Made by a program: the position numbers and the translations under genes. DNA of 64,000 nucleotides from Bacillota bacterium (GTDB lineage: Bacteria; Planctomycetota; UBA8108; UBA1146), in the NCBI GenBank assembly GCA_003973385.1, contig QNYK01000089.1:18196-82195 (forward strand), read 5' to 3'. Below are positions 63,956 through 64,000 of this stretch, in pieces. The stretch's first letter is position 1, and each line of letters opens with the position of its first letter. Below the pieces are notes generated by a model. That model was not told where the DNA came from. It worked only from the letters and a program-made list of their open reading frames with translations, and searched no databases.

Positions 63956-64000
63956 AGGAGATCTCCTTTCGATCGAGGTGGGGGGGTTGCCAGAAAGGTA

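Overview
The window is a GC-rich, gene-dense piece of a bacterial chromosome, most likely from a marine-type member of the Planctomycetota. This is an inference from gene content: a dockerin-like EF-hand exported protein, a membrane-anchored FG-GAP/ASPIC-UnbV protein paired with a multiheme cytochrome, a TraF-like outer-membrane protein, extracytoplasmic alpha/alpha-toroid lipoproteins, HEAT repeats fused to an S41 protease, and frequent TTG and GTG starts. No phage, insertion sequence or CRISPR array was seen. One tRNA gene (Asn) is present.

Layout. 1-4200: end of carA, carB (both resembling eukaryotic CAD more than E. coli carbamoyl-phosphate synthetase) and an exported cytochrome b562-like protein. 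4298-12905: S41 protease (minus), comM, a tRNA-dihydrouridine synthase, a phosphodiesterase, a TerC protein and dinB (minus). 13007-20195: thrS, a 38-residue membrane microprotein, asd and truA as one overlapping block, then yvcK-ptsH-ptsI. 20382-30771: type IV pilus genes (pilM, pilN, pilO, a TPR protein in the pilP position, pilQ, later pilT) around rng-rplU-rpmA-obgE. 30832-37989: coaX, a degenerate MnmE-like GTPase, pyrB, a VanZ-like protein, a repeat-rich exported protein, and the salvage genes cdd-upp-hpt. 38073-39324: a sigma-54 activator (minus) and tRNA-Asn. 39509-44662: a four-gene TolC/HlyD/ABC/MacB-type export operon. 44706-52187: two toroid lipoproteins, a TraF-like protein, an ArsR regulator, PAP2 and GT39 membrane enzymes and DUF309. 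52320-59913: a metallophosphoesterase with a LamG domain, the dockerin-like protein, and the FG-GAP/multiheme cytochrome pair. 60122-64000: two possible very short reading frames, DNA topoisomerase VI subunits A and B, and a Nudix hydrolase.

Working together. carAB, pyrB, cdd, upp and hpt cover parts of pyrimidine synthesis and base salvage. pilM/N/O, the TPR protein and pilQ form the alignment complex and outer-membrane pore of a type IV pilus, and PilT is its retraction motor; the pilins, PilB and PilC are not here. YvcK, HPr and enzyme I form a carbon-signalling block with no sugar permease nearby. The strongest candidates for little-described biology are the bacterial topoisomerase VI operon, whose B subunit has a lysine-rich tail with a possible clamp-binding motif, and the cytochrome/FG-GAP membrane pair.
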